From Rhytidiadelphus loreus (lineage: Eukaryota > Streptophyta > Bryopsida > Hypnales > Hylocomiaceae): a DNA stretch of 64,000 bases. Both the position numbers and the translations under genes were made by a program. Below the pieces are notes generated by a model. That model saw only the letters and a program-made list of their open reading frames with translations, was not told the DNA's origin and searched no databases. How positions within the stretch are numbered: position 1 is the stretch's first letter; each line of letters begins with the position of its first letter. This document shows, one piece after another, positions 12,539 to 23,419 of this stretch. The stretch spans positions 61,895,093 to 61,959,092 of the forward strand of contig OX344763.1 of the NCBI GenBank assembly GCA_947034895.1. The letters are read 5' to 3'.

Positions 12539-13561
12539 GACACAAGGACGTGAAGTAGAGGTTCAATGTCCAAGAAGATGATCAAATGGAAAAAACAACC
12601 AGGGCGACTACTCTAAGACACAAAGAAGAATAAATCCACCACTGATATATATTGATGACAACAATTCGAACGGACATATATAATCCTCAATTCAAAATTC
12701 ACAGTCATCATATTTCATATTTAGTGGTTGTTCCATGAAGTGGCGGCAATGTGAATTAATAAGAGTAACTTACTATCATATTTTTGTCGGCCTCATTCCT
12801 GGCATTTCATAAGGGGATAATGCAGTTGACCGACTTCATGTATTTACCAAGATCCTACTATCATAGCACTGACATGACCGGTCATCTTAACTTCACAAAT
12901 TGTGAAGACAATCCATGAATAATAATCGGACCGCCACACTTGTAATCCATATTGTTTATTAATATTAATGTGTAACTGAAAATGGTCATTATATATTATG
13001 AAAAAGGAAGCTGAAATACGAAGTGAACCTCAGTAGTATGCACTATAATAATGATATTCTGAATAGTAATTGATATGTCAGAAACATCGGTAATACACAA
13101 TATAAGAATAAAGATTGCGATATTGTAGAAGTAGAATAAAAATATCCGATCAATTATTCTGAAAAGACATACAATTCATACTGTCGAGTAGCTAAATTAT
13201 TTGGATGCTTTGCCGATAAGGTATACAAATGAATTAAATCACCCATAGAGTGTATTCAAAATCAAGCAATTGGAATGGTGTCTAGTGTAACAGTCGTCCG
13301 ATTTAACCTTCTCAAAGCGACCTGATCACATTCATCCAGTCGTAGTGCGGCAGACCATCATCAAAACCCTAATATTCTAGTCAGCAGAAACCGGAAATCC
13401 CCAGATTCCGAAGGACCTTCCCTACCCGGACTGGCACGCCGGCTGTCCTTACACCGACTTCCGACCTCCAGCAGCACTTGTGCGTGAAATCTTCCAAGAC
13501 TGTGAACATCAGTAGTCGGAGCGCAATTGGGGCATTGCTTTCATCATCAGTAGTTGGTGTC
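12539..13561. promoter_or_regulatory. Shared divergent promoter region of the giant MULE
   Basis: About 1 kb of mostly AT-rich DNA separates the start codons of the minus-strand transposase (12538) and the plus-strand cargo gene (13562). No long frame occupies it until the GC-rich leader at about 13380. Promoters for both genes are expected here; I cannot place a TATA box with confidence. Confidence 0.5.
13364..13372 (+). promoter_or_regulatory. Telo-box (AAACCCTAA) upstream of the cargo gene
   Basis: AAACCCTAA lies about 190 bp before the predicted ATG at 13562. In plants this element is common in promoters of genes active in dividing cells. With a single site, chance occurrence is possible. 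Confidence 0.35.
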
Positions 13562-14744
13562 ATGGCGGACCGAAACCTTCGGTCGAACAAAGGTCAGGCT
13601 GGATTGACGGCAAGCTTGGAGGGGGGACGAGATGCCCCGAACCCTACGCGTGAGGTATGTCCTGCAAAACCCGCCCACGCCCCAGTGCATTTTTGTTATT
13701 TTGATTTCCTGTTTGGATTTTGTTTTTCGGGGAGGTGGCTGCATGAGCACACCCCCACCGTGGAGCCAGCTAGTCTCGGCCCTGAGAGGAGCCCAGTGGG
13801 GCGCCCGCACTTGCACAGGGTCGGCGTGAGGGGAATGAGCTGCGCCCTCACCTAGTGCATTTTTGTTATTTTGATTTCCCGTTTGGATTTTGTTTTTCGG
13901 GGAGGTGGCTGCATGAGCACACCCCCACCATGGAGCCAGCCAGTCTCGGCCCCGAGAGGAGCCCAGTGGGGCGCCCGCACTTGCACGGGGTCGGCGTGAG
14001 GGGAATGAGCTGCGCCCTCACCCAGTGCATTTTTGTTATTTTGATTTCCTGTTTGGATTTTGTTTTTCGAGGAGGTGGCCTCCCGTGCACACCCCCACCG
14101 TGGAGCCAGCCAGTCTCGGCCCCGAGAGGAGCCCAGTGGGGCGCCCGTACTTGCACGGGGTCGGCGTAAGGGGAATGAGCTACGCCCTCACCCAGTGCAT
14201 TTTTGATTTTTTCCCGAGTGGGGTGCCCTCACTTGTGCTTGGAAAGTGATTGAATGGGATTGACAGGTCCGCTCTCATTATTATTAAATGTAATATCTAC
14301 TTATGTTTATCTCAATTAATTGTTGTGCAGGGGGGTATTCTCGCGGTTGAGGAGCAGACAGGTGCGGATGTTCAAGCGGCCATTAACGTACTGGTGTCTC
14401 CTGAGATTCGCCCGTGTTTGGAGAAGGAGGTCACGCTAGCCGAGGTTGCATCAAAGCGATCGGGTGACCACCTACCTCCACTTGTAAGGCCTCTTCGGAC
14501 GTTTACCCAACATGGTGATAGAGTAGTGTTCAATAGTGTTGAACGTGTTCTGACCTCGGGATCATCCATTGGATCAACCGATGAGAGAGACTAGATATCC
14601 TTACCGCGACAGAGTGTTGAGTACTGTACGTGTGTTCACGATGATTTAGAGGTGACATCCGCAGATGACACGGATGTGGACATCTTCATTTGGTATTGTG
14701 GGCATTATAGATCACTCAATCAGAAATGCGAGTGTGGGATTTGA
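13562..14744 (+). CDS. Upstream exons of the cargo gene (or a separate small Cys-rich protein)
   Basis: Exon A is 13562-13654 (31 codons from MADRNLRSNKG), with a good start context (GTCATGGCGG) and a GAG/GTATGT donor. Exon B starts at 14331 after TTGTTGTGCAG; both junctions are phase 0 and join in frame (..NPTRE then GGILAVEEQTG..). Exon B runs to TGA 14742 but has an in-frame TAG at 14592-14594. Its end is cysteine/histidine-rich (YCTCVHDD ... WYCGHYRSLNQKCECG), suggesting metal binding. No known family recognised. It lies 130 bp before the first exon of the ParB-methyltransferase model on the same strand, so these are probably that gene's N-terminal exons, but I could not find a convincing donor linking exon B to 14876. 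The intron 13655-14330 is filled by the 170-bp repeat. Confidence 0.5.
13681..14210 (+). repeat. Exact 170-bp tandem repeat, three copies plus a partial
   Basis: CAGTGCATTTTTGTT recurs at 13684, 13854, 14024 and (partial) 14194, spacing exactly 170 bp, with only a few substitutions between copies. Each full copy contains GTCTCGGCCC(C/T)GAGAG, a near-match to the palindrome elsewhere in the element, and a GC-rich second half after a T-rich first half. It sits wholly within the predicted first intron of the cargo gene; the long open frames on both strands here are shadows of the repeat. Confidence 0.9.
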
Positions 14745-14875
14745 CCGTGGATGTGATTTATGTATGACACTGGTTTTTTCTATGAAATTTAAACCGGGAC
14801 TTTCATAGAACAACAAGAACAACTATTCGTTATTTTATTCTAATAATTATGTTTGTTATTCTTACTATGCTGCAG

Positions 14876-17800
14876 ACCATCATTGAGTCTCAAACATTGA
14901 TTATGAGCACACCTACTAGTGATGCTATTGTTGAGGTCGCACAACAGCCAGATGTGGTCTCCGATTCAGATTCAGAAGATGTCGATATCCCTGGTGTGCG
15001 GAAAGATGCTTTGGAGGATGACATAAGGAAGTCCCAGAAATTGGACACCGTTTCAATTTTGTATGGCTTGAGGTTGACATCAACGGATGCATCACGCATG
15101 AAGATCCCGTTGTGCAGGCTCGTGCCCATGCCTATAGTTCGTCCTACGCTGGCATGCGACTTGACTTTGCTCGAAAATCAGTTCACGGGGGGGTACGAAG
15201 AGGGAGCCAGGGTATTTTACGTTTCCATCTCAAACGAAGTTGGGGACGGTGAGGTTTTCTCAAATGCAGAGAAGATTGAATGGGGAGAACACTGGAATTC
15301 CATCAATGACGAATTCAACAGCTTCTTGAGGGCCGATCCTATTCTCAAGCATTTGGTGGATCAGAAGTTTTTTATTTGTGATGGAAACCACCGAAGGATT
15401 GCGTGGATGAACCACATTACTCGCCTACATGCCACGGAGAGGAGTTGGCACATCAGCGTCGACTCTATCGTTCTTGATACAAGAGGTCGTATTGGGGTTG
15501 CTATGCAGGCTATGCACGACATCAACAAGTGAGCATTCCATTCCAAATAGTTCTAATCACTATTTTCATTTGTTTCTTTTATATATACACACTTTCTCTC
15601 TATATTGATTTCATGTCTTGACTCTTTTCATTTATGATCTTCAAGCATACCGAAAACTATCATGTCAAGACTAATCTCGTGCACACTCTTTTCCGCGTCC
15701 AAAAATACGGGATGATGGAGCTGGATAAGTTCACTGAATTGTTATCCGCCGAAAAGTTAACAATTTGTAGGAACAATACTCGAACGAAATGGTATACTAT
15801 GCCATTGGAGGTCTTCACCTCATTTATCTTTAAGGTATGCAATTTCTCATCACAGTATTCAATTAGAACATCCTATCATATGGTTTCCTTTTTCATTTCT
15901 AATGGGTGATGTGCATTCTCTCAGCAAGAGATTTCTGCAGCGGCTGAGGTGGCCATTCGTAAACACAAGGAGGACACTTCGCCTGAAGAGGTGACAGCGG
16001 ACGGAGTTGCCACGGCTATGAGGGTCTCTATCAAAGATTCAAATGAGAAGTACCAGAAGAAACTCTCGAAGATTGTGGCAGTAGCAAACCCCGCTCTTGG
16101 ACCTGATTGGCTATTGGAGGTATACTTGACTAATTACTATTTCCAGATACTCTGTGATGTATTTCGTGAAACTCTAAGATGAAAAGTACGATTAAATAAT
16201 ATTCAATTGGATTTCTGCAGATCGAACGGCATTGGAATCTGTTTTCCATTCCAGAGTTAACTCTGGAGAAACTGCAGATGATGGCCATAGCTAATGCCAC
16301 TACGGAATCCAAAGTCAAATGGTTGAAGTGGATGAATGCATCAGGGCCAACTAGAGAGGCGCGTCGATTTCCACCGAGGCCTGTAAACGAGGAAAAATTG
16401 GCTTTGTTTCTGGCTAGGGCTTGCTGGTACTCGGGGGTATGAATTTCGAAAATACTTTTTGACTGTCCTTCTGTAATTTATGTGTTCTTTGATCTCAAGG
16501 TTTGTTTACATTCACATCTGACTAATGTACATTTGTGCATAACAGTTGGAGGAGGCAGCATCTGAGTTGCTGGATTCGGTGATGCGGGCAGATAATATTC
16601 CTGTGAACATGTCTGTTCCAACTGAGCCGGAAACTCTGAAGGAATATATAGAGGGTTGGAGAATGAAGGTTTGGGATATTGCCTATACGGGAATGTTTAG
16701 AGGAGCAAACGCTTACAAGAAGTCTGACAACTTCAAGGATTACAAAGGGGCAATGCTTGCGGTTCATCGCGTCATATACAGGTATTCTGTGGTCCTTCTT
16801 TCATGTAATTTTCGGATCCATTCAATCCTTTTGTGCAAGCATTGGGAACTTCAATTGGTAGTCTCGGGGCTGAGACTCTAATATTCAGGGGCTGAGTCTT
16901 GCAACATGGTTTGCTTGACTTTTATTCATATTCCTTTTTTTCCTTGAAATTGTTCTTGGATCTTCAATTTCTGCTGGAAAGGATTTGGTCCTCTCATTCA
17001 ATTAATCAGGTTGGAGGACTTGAAATTGGTGTAACTAATTGTAGGGCATTCGATTCTGACATCTTTCATCGTGGTCATTTTTCATCTTATCTTCATAGGT
17101 ATTTCAAGTTCGAGTTGTACGCCAAGAAAGCCATAGCCAAGTCGGACTTGCCACCGTTCTTGACCACCTGGTTGGATAGAGCTAGGGATGATTGCATGTT
17201 CTCACCCTGGCAGCTTAGAAATTGGACGACTCCACATCTTCAAGCTTGCCCGTGGTACATCGAATGCAACTTGGGATCCATTCCACAAGAGGAGGCACCT
17301 TTGTTCAAGACACTCAAGGAAACACCGGTGGCGGAGCCTGAGTTTGATGAGTTTGCCGGTCTTGATCCAGAAGCACGAGCCAAAGCCATTGCGAAACGGG
17401 ATGCATTTGACAAGAAGAAAGTGGAGAGGCTGGAGGAGGCAAAGAAGAAGACGGAGGATATGAAGCTCAAGAGATTGGCCGCCAAGGCTGAAAAAGAGCA
17501 AGAGAAGGCAATCAAGAAGGGCAAGAAGAGGAAGGCGGAAACTCCTTTGCAGGAACCGGCTACAAGTGCTGCTGATGTGAAGGACACATCATCTAGCTTT
17601 TCACTCACTCAAGACCGCCTTGTGCATGGTCTCACTCCAACGGTTCATCACTTGGATTCCGACCATGCCATTGACGAATGCATTCTCAATATATCGTTGC
17701 GTGGACTTACCCGTGACAAGAAGGCCCTAGAAGCCGTTGAAGCCTTCTTATCCATGGTAAATTTGTTGCCTTCTTCCTTTTAGTTCATTTTCTGTTCATT

Positions 17801-19240
17801 AATTATGTTTCTCCATACTGAATTATATATCACTTCTCACTACTTTCTTGTTGTTCCATTGTCATGGTGCAGCATGTAAGCGACAAACAACGATACTTCG
17901 ACGGAGTCTTGACTACAGAGTCCGCAGTTGACTTGATTATTGTTGATGTACCTGAAGGACTCCATGTGCCTACCATATCTGCTCCTCCTGCACCTATTCC
18001 TACGTGGAATCAGTTTTCATCGGACTGGTTGATTCCAATTTTTGACTTTGCGGGTGGTTATTTACACGACAATGGAGCACTTCTCGTGATGTACCCATCT
18101 TCCTCCAAAGCGCACAGAAGTCAACTTCTAGGATGTTGCAAGGAATATGGATTCAAGATTCTTTGCGATTGGTGGGGTATGAACCATCTTCACTTGACAT
18201 CGGCCATTGATCCCAAAAAAACGGTAATAGCCATTTCACTTTATCATTTTCGTCTTCCTCCAAAATTTGCAACTTGCCTTTATTAATCCATGACTTCTCA
18301 CTTGTTCCAGACGTAGAGGTTTTCAATCTCTCTTGTGGTCAAGAAGTCCGGCCCCACAACTGAGGAAAACTTCCCATTCCAGCATGTTCCCTCTCATGCA
18401 AAGGTTGGCGTCACCGTGGGCAAGGATGACTGCCTTAGGAACCTAAGTATGCTTTGCCGAAGAGGTCACCATGAATGGTGAGAAACCATGGCACGGTCCA
18501 AGAGAGAAGGCCTCTGCTTTCATGGCGATGCTTGTGGAAGGGTGTTACGAAGCCGAATCCGTTGTCGTTGACTACACGGCAGCTACAGGTATATCTTCAA
18601 GAGTATTACATACTTAGTGCAATCATCTTCAGTTTGTCAAATTCGGGTGACATCTAATGAATGTATGTCTAACATATCAGATATGCAGGTACTAGCATTC
18701 TCGCATGTCGAGCCACTAGGCGTCATGTTTTAGCCTTCGAGGAAGATCAAGCTATCTTTGAGGCCCTAATCAAACCGGTGATTCGTCAAAATCCGGTTCT
18801 TTCGGCCGTAGCCACACGTGTCGTTGATGCCAGAAGTGATATGGATGAGGATGAGGTGCCGGCACAACAGATTGTGAAAACTTCATTCTTCAGTAAGTAA
18901 GTCTTCATTTCAACTTATTCATTGAATCATATCTTTGAATATTATATCATCTTAATCTAATTTCTTATTTACTTCATTGTGTAGGCAAGCGGCAAAAATG
19001 AGATCCGAATCACATGTTCCGTTCTTTCTAAACCCTGCCTTCTTTCCAAGCCCACCAAAGCCGTTTGAACTTCCCGAATACGTTGAATCTCTTTCTAGGG
19101 ATTACGTTGCCATCGACCCTAGGCCTAGTTGTAGGGCAAATCTAGTAGATCTTCGAGTTCTCCAGTTTATTGATGACATTGTTGTGGAGTCAGATATGGA
19201 AACATCAGACAGTGAGGGCAGTTCCAAATCATTTGACTAG
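14876..19240 (+). pseudogene. ParB-like domain fused to a permuted DNA methyltransferase, ten exons
   Basis: Predicted exons: 14876-15528 (first Met codon of clear sense 14903), 15646-15834, 15925-16119, 16221-16436, 16546-16781, 17099-17756, 17873-18223, 18311-18588, 18689-18896, 18985-19240; about 1,070 codons. All introns are GT-AG and most phases agree. The first exon has FFICDGNHRRIAW, the DGxHRxxA signature of ParB/Srx-fold domains. Exon 6 is a Lys/Glu-rich coiled coil (about 17360-17540). Exon 7 has LIIVDVPEGLH, in the place of methyltransferase motif IV ((D/N/S)PP(Y/F)), then a GALLVMYPSS strand. Exons 8-9 give EKPWHGPREKASAF then VVVDYTAATGTSILACR, resembling the conserved Pro-Lys loop and AdoMet-binding motif I (DPFxGxGT). 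Order IV before I is that of the beta class of N6-adenine/N4-cytosine enzymes. Damage: phase mismatch at exon 1/2, TAG at 18314-18316, a frameshift near 18440-18470. Motif IV is DVPE, not DPPY, so catalysis is doubtful. Confidence 0.7.
16860..16877. other. Near-perfect palindrome AGTCTCGG-GG-CTGAGACT in a cargo-gene intron
   Basis: One mismatch in 8-bp arms. It lies in the predicted intron 16782-17098 of the methyltransferase gene. A partial second half (GGGCTGAGTCTT) follows about 15 bp downstream. Confidence 0.7.
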
Positions 19241-20459
19241 GGTGACAGTCAGACCATCACATTCCCTTATTTTATATGCTTGTCTGTGATGCGGATTCCT
19301 TTTTTCATCTATTCCATTTGTTTTGTCTATTGGTTTGCATCAATGGTACTTTATACTGGTCATGATCGAATAGACATTACATATTTGTTGTTCCGCTTCT
19401 TATTACTATGCCTCCGGTAATTCAGCTCCGCCATAGTCAGGGTTCATTTCCGTATACCTTCTAAGTCCTCAATCTCGTTTCTCACTTGTTATCCTGAAGT
19501 TCTTGCTAGTGGTTGTGATGTAACAAACAAATTCAAGGACCCTAAACCCTAATTCAAAATTGAAACTGTGACTCAGTTCTGCATTCTTTTTTTATATCAT
19601 TCATGCATTCTTCTGTAATTTGACTAATTCTAGTAATCTCTCGCTTATTTGATTTGTTGAGTAGGGGGGATAATTGCAGACACTGTAATTTAAGATGATA
19701 CTAGAGTCCTTCGCGGGGTTCAAGATTTGTCGATCATGATCAATGAGCGTTTTCTTCAATTGCTGTTTCTCGAATTTTTGTCCCCATCAATGAATCATTG
19801 ATTGAATAGAGCAAGCCGAATGCATTTGAAACATTGGTCTCGGTCCCGAGACCTGGTCCTTCCCTGAACATAGTCTGCCCCCCTAAGAAAATTCCAGGCT
19901 TTTACTTGATTTCCTTTACTAATAAGTTACTGCCCTTCAATGTGAATTCATGGACTACACGATGACAAATATTATAATTATCGTAATTAATTTACTTCTA
20001 GAAGCATATTGTACTTTATCAATATCATATTTGGAGATCAATGATATTCCAATAATTTTCATAAGTGGTCAATGTGGAATCATGCAACTTTGCCTACCGC
20101 TATAGTTATAGCATTATTCTATTATTGCAATATTCCAGAAAGATCAGACTATCATGGAAACCCTTATCTCTGTGGTCATGTGTGTGGTTGTTGTCATCTC
20201 GTTTCACAAGTCTATCTTATTCCCCTCCTAATATCTGTGTCTGGCCGCTCTCGGGTTTAGATAACCCCAGGCCAACCTCTTCCAGGGTCTATACTCCCCT
20301 TCTCCACCACCACCCCCAAACCGGACTCAAGAATATACGCTACCCTAAATCAACCTTGCCAAGGGTTTATGCTCCCTTCTGCAGTCCTATTCGAGGCTCT
20401 AAGCTACCTCTGGTAACCCCGGTCGGCAGTGCGTGTGCTGTAGCGCAGTATTCCCACTA
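19241..20459. other. 3' flank of the cargo gene
   Basis: Non-coding. Includes CCCTAAACCCTAA at about 19541-19553 and one palindrome copy. A 131-codon frame at 20065-20460 has no recognisable domain and leads into the GC-rich array. Confidence 0.5.
19836..19853. other. 18-bp palindrome GGTCTCGG-TC-CCGAGACC
   Basis: Perfect 8-bp arms around a 2-bp centre, about 600 bp after the cargo gene's stop codon. Same core as the copy in the transposase intron. Confidence 0.8.
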
Positions 20460-21710
20460 GGGATTTGTACTGCCCCGCGGCAATCCAGCCAGGGATTTGA
20501 GCTACCCGCGGAAGCCCTCCGAGAGAGGTTGCACTACCCCTCGGCAGCCCTCCCAGGGAGGGGGCGTTGCCCCTTACCAGCCCTCGCCAGGCAGGTTGCG
20601 CCGCCCCGCGACAGCCCCTCCTAGGGAGGTTGCGCCGCCCCGCGACAGCCCCTCCCAGGGAGGTTGGGCTGCCCCGCGGCAGCCCTCCCCAAGCAGACTG
20701 CACTGCCCCGCCGCAGCGCCTCTTGGGGACGGCGCTGCCCCACGGCAGCCCCTCGCGGGGAAGCGGCTGCCCCGCGGCAACCCCTGGCTGGGGCTGTGCT
20801 GCCTTTGGGCAGCAACTCGCAGGGTCTGTGCTGCCCCGCGGCAGCGCCTCGCGGGGACGGCGGTAGCCCCTCACGGGGTCTGTGCTGCCCCCTAGCAGCC
20901 GCTTGCGGGGGGATTGTGCTGCCTCGGGGCAGCCCCTCGCGGGGACGGCGTTGCCCCGCAGGGTCTGTGCTGCCCCCCAGCAGCCGCTTGCGGAGGGACT
21001 ATGCTGCCTTGGGGCAGCCCCTCGCGGGGACGACGCTGCCCCGCGGTAGCCCCTCACGGGGTCTGCGTTGCCTCGCAGCAGCTGCTTGCGGGGGGACTGT
21101 GCTGCCCCGCAGCAGCCTCTCGCGGGGTTTGTGCTGCCACGGGGCAGCTCCTCGCAGCGGGACTGTGCTGCCGCATGGCAGCCCCTAGCGGGGTCTGGGC
21201 TCACAAGCGGGGGGACTGTGCTGTCGCGGGGCAGTTCCTTCCAGAGGGGATTATACTGCCTAGCGGCAGCCTCTCGCGGTGTCTGTGCTGCTGCGGGGCA
21301 GCTCCTCGCAGGGGGACTGTGCTGCCCCGCGGCAGCCCCTCACTGGGTCTGTGCTGCTGTGGGGTAGCCGCTTGCGGGGGGACTGTGCTACCACGGGCCA
21401 GCCCCTCGCAGGGACTGTGCTGCCGCGGGGCAGCTCCTCGCGGGGGGACTGTTCTGCCTTGGGGCAACTCCTCGCGGGGGGACTGTGCTGCCCTGCGGCA
21501 GCCCCTTGCTGGGGCAGCCGCTTGCGAGGAGACTGTACTGCCTTGGGGTAGCCCTTCACAATGATTGTGCTGTGACGAGGCAGCCGCTTGCGGGGGGCCT
21601 GTGCTACCTTGGGCAGCCCCTCGCGGGGGAACTGTGCTATCCGAAGGATGCCCCTCGCGGAGGAACTGTGCTACCTTAAGGCAGCCCCTCGCGGGAGGTT
21701 GCCCTAAACC
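20460..21710. repeat. GC-rich tandem array of GCTGCC-CCGC-GGCAGC units
   Basis: About 35 degenerate units of roughly 33-40 bp, each with a hairpin-forming GCTGCC(N4)GGCAGC core and a CTCGCGGGGGGACTGT linker. GC content is far above the rest of the window. Open frames on nearly all six frames (up to 266 codons on the minus strand, rich in Arg-Gly-Ala-Ala-Gln) result from the lack of AT-rich stops and are not credible genes. Confidence 0.9.
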
Positions 21711-22075
21711 CGCGGGTTTAGAAGCCGAGGATTCTATTTTGCTACAGTTTTTTATAGATTACAATAAAAAGAATAAATCTTTTGAAATTTCTAATGACTC
21801 GGGTCAATAAATCCTGCAAGTTCGACATGCGCGGTTCCATTGCGCGGTTAGGAGCCGACAATTCTATTTTGCTACAGTTTCGAATTGATTATAGTAAAGA
21901 GAATAAATCTTCTGGAATTTCTAATGACTCGGGTCGATAAGTAGTTCTTACGAGAAGATAAGGATAGTGATTTTTGTTCTCCTAATCCTGCAAGTTCGAC
22001 AAGCGTGATTCCATTGCGCGGTTACGAGCTGACGATTCTATTTTGCTATAGTTTTTAATAGATTACAATGCAGCA
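21711..22075 (+). repeat. Three diverged direct repeats next to the GC array
   Basis: The block GATTCTATTTTGCTA(C/T)AGTTT begins at about 21729, 21858 and 22034, preceded by a GCGCGGTTA(G/C)GAGC-like segment and followed by TTTCTAATGACTCGGGTC in the first two copies. Non-coding. Confidence 0.75.
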
Positions 22076-22159
22076 TTGTATTTTCCAGTTTTCGGCTTGC
22101 ATATCGCTTTCTTCAAATAGCACTGTAACCTTCACTTCCATTTTCATTATTCTTGGTGA

Positions 22160-22260
22160 ATGTGGGTCCGTGCATCGATGCTCCTTGTGCCACGTGTTGC
22201 AATGTTGTAGCTTCTTCAAATGATAAGGTTATCTTTAAAGCTCTAATAGCTCTGCGGGGA
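22160..22260 (+). pseudogene. Second, decayed methyltransferase motif-I fragment
   Basis: Translation of about 22164-22253 gives GPCIDAPCATCCNVVASSND then KVIFKALIAL. Exon 9 of the cargo gene gives GTSILACRATRRHVLAFEED then QAIFEALIKP. Spacing is the same, with about half the residues matching, and the nucleotide match is clearest at GATAAGGTTATCTTTAAAGC versus GATCAAGCTATCTTTGAGGC. This suggests a diverged partial duplicate of the methyltransferase 3' end. No intact frame. Alignment by eye only. Confidence 0.45.
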
Positions 22261-22468
22261 CTAACTGGCTGTAGTTTGTCGATAGAATTTGTGTGCCCCG
22301 GGGTCCAGACTATATATCTAGAGTTCTAGACGACACCACATATCCATTGTATGTTTTCTGAAGTCCTCGTTAACCAGTATGTCACTTTTTTCTTGACTCT
22401 TGTCAAGCCGACTACGTTCACAGTGTATACATCTTATTATGTAACATTTGGTTTTCATGTTTGTGTAG

Positions 22469-22596
22469 GCGGAGCAGTGTTCGAGCAATGCCTCAGTTGC
22501 ACAGGGCCTGCCAAAGCATAGGTCTTTGTATACCCAACTACAATGATTTTGCTACTGCTATACGAGGAAGAGATACACCTGGATATTTCCCCCCCT
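22469..22596 (+). pseudogene. Exon-like segment after the methyltransferase fragment
   Basis: A 128-bp open segment preceded by TTTGTGTAG and followed by GTGAGT, encoding RRSSVRAMPQLHRACQSIG and onwards. It stands where exon 10 would follow exon 9 in a duplicated methyltransferase, and its acceptor context resembles that of exon 10 (CATTGTGTAG), but I see no convincing protein similarity. Confidence 0.3.
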
Positions 22597-23419
22597 GTGA
22601 GTTGTACACCCCATTTGCTAAATACTTGCCTTTGTCTTCAATTACTTGGTATTGCACAATACGATCTTGAAGTAGGATCCAAATACAACAGTTCAGTATA
22701 GAGTAACTGAAGCTCAATTACATGTACATGAACGTATTCTTAGCAATGTTTATTCACGTTACTTGCTTGTCCAGGTTGTTGGTCCGCTTCCAGCTTACAA
22801 ACCGACTGTATAAGTTACATGTGCTGCTAGAGAGGAAAAATATCATACAAGAACACCATCTTCTAACATTCATCGTGCATTTTTTTCAGCCAAATGACGG
22901 AATTGTCCATTACAACTTTTGAATTTTTTAATTATAGTTCGACCCTGATCCCAACTCGCTTGATTTGAACTTTGTTTCCAAAAATTTTGCACAAAATTCG
23001 TTTTGTGATCTATCTCTTCTTCAATTCATTAGTTCAAGAGTAATAATAGCCAATATTGACATATGGCAAAGAAAGTGTATGATGAATGTTATAACATGGT
23101 GAGCTTAAAGATTTCAAGATGTATTCAATTCTGCAGTGTATTTATATTCAAATCTTTTGAAATTTGTTGAATCTTGGAAGTTCCAAGACATGTAGGTCGG
23201 GTTTCAAAAACCACCTATTTAATAAATTCCAAGGGCATGTATTGTATAGTCCTCGCAGTGTTTTCTTACAATGTAGCCTTCATTCTCTACACACAGTTCT
23301 CTATTGGACATGGAATTCCTTTTGGATTTTTTACAGCGTGCTATTCATGATTATGGTGTATGCTTTTCTTCACGGAGGAATCCTCTGTGATTTTCTTTGT
23401 ATTATTTAGCATCACTTAT
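22597..23419. other. Non-coding right part of the giant MULE
   Basis: AT-rich DNA with no recognisable gene. Short frames of 66-81 codons have no motif. Confidence 0.5.

Noticed and set aside
13478..14249. Overlapping 65-125-codon frames on both strands
   Set aside because: They are periodic translations of the 170-bp repeat; only the short exon at 13562-13654 has start and splice context.
20404..21564. Long open frames (up to 266 codons) on both strands
   Set aside because: They coincide with a GC-rich tandem array, occur in almost all frames, and encode only periodic low-complexity peptides.
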